A DNA stretch of 7,560 nucleotides from positions 1 through 7,560 of the forward strand of contig JAUNUE010000085.1 in assembly GCA_030538335.1 (NCBI GenBank), given 5' to 3'. Origin of the DNA: Allobrachymonas sp. (GTDB lineage Bacteria; Pseudomonadota; Gammaproteobacteria; Burkholderiales; Burkholderiaceae_C). Of the stretch, positions 6,191 through 7,560 are shown piece after piece; position 1 is the stretch's first letter; every line of letters starts with the position of its first letter. Both the position numbers and the translations under genes were made by a program. The notes below the pieces were generated by a model that saw only the letters and a program-made list of their open reading frames with translations, was not told the DNA's origin and did no database searches.

Positions 6191-6211
6191 CTGCTCTCCG
6201 CATTTATTGAT

Positions 6212-7560
<1,349 letters not shown>

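Overview
The window looks like chromosomal DNA of a GC-rich betaproteobacterium, most likely Burkholderiales and perhaps Comamonadaceae. This rests on base composition, protein style and gene content and is an inference, not a database match. It has two halves that meet tail to tail near position 1700.

Left half, + strand (1-1633). It holds the 3' part of a glycine-zipper protein that resembles stress or envelope proteins. A strong hairpin (553-587) follows. Next come a small secreted Ala/Pro/Val-rich protein with a basic tail (617-925) and a secreted YkuD-type L,D-transpeptidase-like protein (962-1633). The transpeptidase keeps the catalytic Cys but has a variant active-site motif. All three look envelope related, and base composition is visibly less GC-rich here than on the right.

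Right half, - strand (7560 down to 1712). This is a SUF iron-sulfur cluster assembly operon read right to left as sufB (5' end off the window), sufC, sufD, sufS, sufU, sufT. SufB, SufC and SufD form the scaffold/ATPase complex. SufS is the cysteine desulfurase. SufU is the zinc-binding sulfur acceptor of the Gram-positive kind. SufT is a MIP18-family maturation factor. No sufE or sufA is present in the window. The sufC/sufD and sufD/sufS junctions overlap (4 and 8 nt) and sufU/sufT are 5 nt apart. sufB and sufC are instead separated by 149 bp carrying an imperfect palindrome of CGCAGAG-type repeats.

I see no wholly unknown multi-gene system. The points most worth a second look are the SufS/SufU/SufT combination in a proteobacterial operon, the palindromic repeat between sufB and sufC, and the variant active site of the L,D-transpeptidase-like protein.
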